From the NCBI GenBank assembly GCA_900546085.1, contig URBS01000036.1, positions 1 through 16,141 on the forward strand: a stretch of DNA of 16,141 nucleotides, in the 5' to 3' direction. The position numbers and the translations under genes are program-made. Positions 14,410 to 16,141 of this stretch are shown piece by piece (the first letter of the stretch is position 1; every line of letters begins with the position of its first letter). The DNA comes from an uncultured Collinsella sp. (GTDB lineage: Bacteria > Actinomycetota > Coriobacteriia > Coriobacteriales > Coriobacteriaceae). The notes under the pieces are model-generated. The model was not told where the DNA came from, searched no databases, and worked only from the letters and a program-made list of their open reading frames with translations.

Positions 14410-15204
14410 ATGCTCGTTTATGTTCGCGGCGCCGGCGATATCGCCACGGGCGTCGCCGCTCGCTTGGTGCGCGCCGGCGTTTCGGTCGTTATGGCCGATA
14501 TCGCGGTTCCCACGTGCATCCGCCGCACAATCTGTTTTTGCGAGGCCATTCGCCTGGGCGAGGTCGAGGTCGAAGGCATTCGCGCTCGCTTGGCACAGAC
14601 GCCGGCTGAGGCGCTTGAGATTACCGAGGCTGGAGACGTCGCCGTTGTGGTGGACCCTCAGGCCAAGATGCTCGATGAGCTTAAACCCGCTGCTGTGGTC
14701 GACGCGATTTTGGCTAAGCGCAACTTGGGCACCACGCGCGACATGGCGCCTGCCGTCATCGCCGTGGGGCCGGGCTTTACCGCGCCGGTTGACTGCGACG
14801 CCGTGGTCGAGACCATGCGTGGGCATTTCCTGGGCCGTGTCATTACCCAAGGTTCGCCCCAGCCCAACACGGGCGTGCCGGGCATTATCGCCGGCTATGG
14901 CAAGGAACGTGTTATCCACAGCCCCGCCGCCGGCGTGTTTCGGTCCGACCGCGCAATCGGCGACATCGTGAGCGCCGGAGACGTGATTGGCTACGCGGGC
15001 GATACGCCCATGTGCACGCAGATCGATGGCTGTCTGCGCGGGCTTTTGGCGAACGGCGTGCAGGTGACTGAGGGCTTTAAATGCGCCGATGTCGATCCAC
15101 GCGGCGATGCCAGCTATATCAACTACATTTCGGACAAAGCGACGTCGGTCGGCGGCGGCGTGCTCGAGGCACTCGCTATGCTCACCGATGTCTTTAGAGG
15201 ATAG
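14410..15204 (+). CDS. yqeB: Selenium-dependent molybdenum cofactor biosynthesis protein YqeB
   Basis: This 264-residue protein starts with a Rossmann-like turn, YVRGAGDIATGVAARLVRAG (residues 4-23), then VPTCIRRTICFCEAI and VEVEGIRA. AKRNLGTTRDMAPAVIAVGPGF is a strong YqeB family signature. GRVITQGSPQPNTGVPG and the C-terminal SVGGGVLEA also fit. YqeB is a marker of genomes that make selenium-dependent molybdenum hydroxylases. It probably acts in inserting or handling the labile selenium of such enzymes (family knowledge; mechanism unknown). AGGGAGG lies 10 bp before the ATG. The xdhC-family gene follows after 9 bp, forming one operon. It shares a divergent promoter region with yqeC. Confidence 0.92.
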   Translation: MLVYVRGAGDIATGVAARLVRAGVSVVMADIAVPTCIRRTICFCEAIRLGEVEVEGIRARLAQTPAEALEITEAGDVAVVVDPQAKMLDELKPAAVVDAILAKRNLGTTRDMAPAVIAVGPGFTAPVDCDAVVETMRGHFLGRVITQGSPQPNTGVPGIIAGYGKERVIHSPAAGVFRSDRAIGDIVSAGDVIGYAGDTPMCTQIDGCLRGLLANGVQVTEGFKCADVDPRGDASYINYISDKATSVGGGVLEALAMLTDVFRG

Positions 15205-15213
15205 AAGGCGGCA

Positions 15214-16141
15214 ATGGAAAAGCTCGATGTTGTGAATGCGGCGCTTGCCGCCCTGCGTGCTGGCGAGACGTGCGAGCTGGTGGTCGTGGCCGGTACGGCG
15301 GGGTCGTCCCCGCGCGGTGTGGGCGCATGGATGACTGTCTTTGCCGATGGCAGCCAAGCGGGCACTATCGGCGGCGGCAAGATTGAGCTCTTTGCGCTGG
15401 ACGAGGCGCGCGAGCTGCTGGCCGGGGGTAAATCGCGTCTGGTCCGCTACACCATGGGCGGCGAGAACTCCGATACCGGCATGATTTGCGGCGGAGCCAT
15501 CTGCCTGTGCTACCTGCATCTGGATGCGACCCAGGCACCGTTGTTCCAGTCGGTTGCCGACGTCTTGGCCTATCGGCGCATCGGCGACTTCGTCATCGAC
15601 TTTGAACCGTTTATCGCAAGTGCGCATGAAGGCGACGTTGCCGAATACCATGGCGAGGAGTCGCGCCGCACCATAATGGGCTGCCCCGAGCTTTCGCTGG
15701 TGGAGGAGGGGAGTAAGGTCACCTACACCAACGCGGCCTCCGAGATTCCCGCGGCGCACATCGAGACGCTCTGCCCCGAGGGCCTGACCTATATCTTTGG
15801 CTGCGGCCACGTGGGTGCTGCGACGGCGCGGGTGCTCACGGCGGCGGGCTTTGCCGTCGTGGCTTGCGACGACCGCCCCGGCACACTGACCCCCGAATGG
15901 GTGCCCGGTGTCTACGACCGTCGTCTGGTCGACTACAAGAACCTGAGCAAGCAGTGCCCCATCGGCCCGCGTGACCTAGTGGTCGTCGCCACGGCGGGTC
16001 ACAAGTCCGATATTGACGTGGTGATTCAGGCCATGCACGCCAAGCCCGCCTATCTGGGCTGTCTGGGTTCGCGCCGCAAGACGGCCTTTGTGCGCGCCCG
16101 CCTGGAGCAGGAGGGCTTTACGCAGGACCAGATCGACGAGC
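15214..16141 (+). CDS. xdhC: XdhC/CoxI-family hydroxylase maturation protein, 3' end cut by window
   Basis: The frame begins MEKLDVVNAALAALRAGE and stays open to the window end (309 residues visible; the family is roughly 330-350). XdhC proteins deliver and sulfurate the molybdenum cofactor of xanthine dehydrogenase-type enzymes. The N-terminal XdhC/CoxI domain has GSSPRGVGAWM, GTIGGGKIE and TGMICGG. The C-terminal Rossmann domain has YIFGCGHVGAATA, ACDDRPG, ATAGHKSD and YLGCLGSRRKTA. The ATG follows the yqeB stop by 9 bp, with GAAGG as the ribosome site. The gene order yqeB-xdhC suggests that the target hydroxylase is the selenium-dependent type and lies further right, outside the window. 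Confidence 0.92.
   Translation, partial: MEKLDVVNAALAALRAGETCELVVVAGTAGSSPRGVGAWMTVFADGSQAGTIGGGKIELFALDEARELLAGGKSRLVRYTMGGENSDTGMICGGAICLCYLHLDATQAPLFQSVADVLAYRRIGDFVIDFEPFIASAHEGDVAEYHGEESRRTIMGCPELSLVEEGSKVTYTNAASEIPAAHIETLCPEGLTYIFGCGHVGAATARVLTAAGFAVVACDDRPGTLTPEWVPGVYDRRLVDYKNLSKQCPIGPRDLVVVATAGHKSDIDVVIQAMHAKPAYLGCLGSRRKTAFVRARLEQEGFTQDQIDE

Noticed and set aside
14347..15810. Long minus-strand open frame opposite yqeB and xdhC
   Set aside because: Antisense shadow of two genes with clear family signatures; similar frames opposite ygeX and ygeY were dropped for the same reason.

Overview
This window looks like chromosome of a high-GC gut actinobacterium of the Coriobacteriia, most likely Collinsella. 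That placement rests on GC-rich third codon positions, the gene families present and the overall gene style. No rRNA or marker gene is present, so the genus is an inference.

Layout. Positions 1-~600 (minus strand) hold part of a type I restriction specificity subunit (HsdS) that runs off the left edge and has no visible start codon. Divergent from it is a DUF262/DUF1524 (GmrSD-like) protein with a DUF5655-like tail (790-2913), then an unrecognised small minus-strand gene (2981-3403). A ~370 bp non-coding stretch follows. It carries several inverted repeats and a 4-copy, exactly 33-bp-spaced direct repeat that runs into the start of a DUF4143-type AAA ATPase gene (3772-5094). A Pro/Ala-rich single-pass membrane protein (5132-6100, minus) separates this accessory region from the metabolic cluster.

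The right two thirds is an anaerobic purine/uric-acid type catabolic cluster. It comprises a YheO-like PAS/HTH regulator (6224-6877, minus), and divergently ygeX (2,3-diaminopropionate ammonia-lyase), ygeY (M20 hydrolase) and ygeW (carbamoyltransferase-like). After a terminator come a MobA/MocA-like nucleotidyltransferase (ygfJ-like) and a dihydropyrimidinase/hydantoinase. Then come yqeC (minus), and yqeB and an xdhC-family gene (plus, cut by the window end). YqeC, YqeB, the MocA-like protein and XdhC are markers for maturation of selenium-dependent molybdenum hydroxylases such as xanthine dehydrogenase. The hydantoinase, YgeW, YgeY and YgeX are expected to take ring-opened purine products down to 2,3-diaminopropionate and then pyruvate plus ammonia. 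The hydroxylase, ygfK, ssnA and transporter genes of such clusters are not in the window.

Non-coding features of note are a pair of 18-bp dyads between the regulator and ygeX (candidate operators), a ~120 bp very structured spacer between ygeX and ygeY, a 22-bp perfect inverted repeat between the hydantoinase gene and yqeC, and the 33-bp phased array before the ATPase gene.
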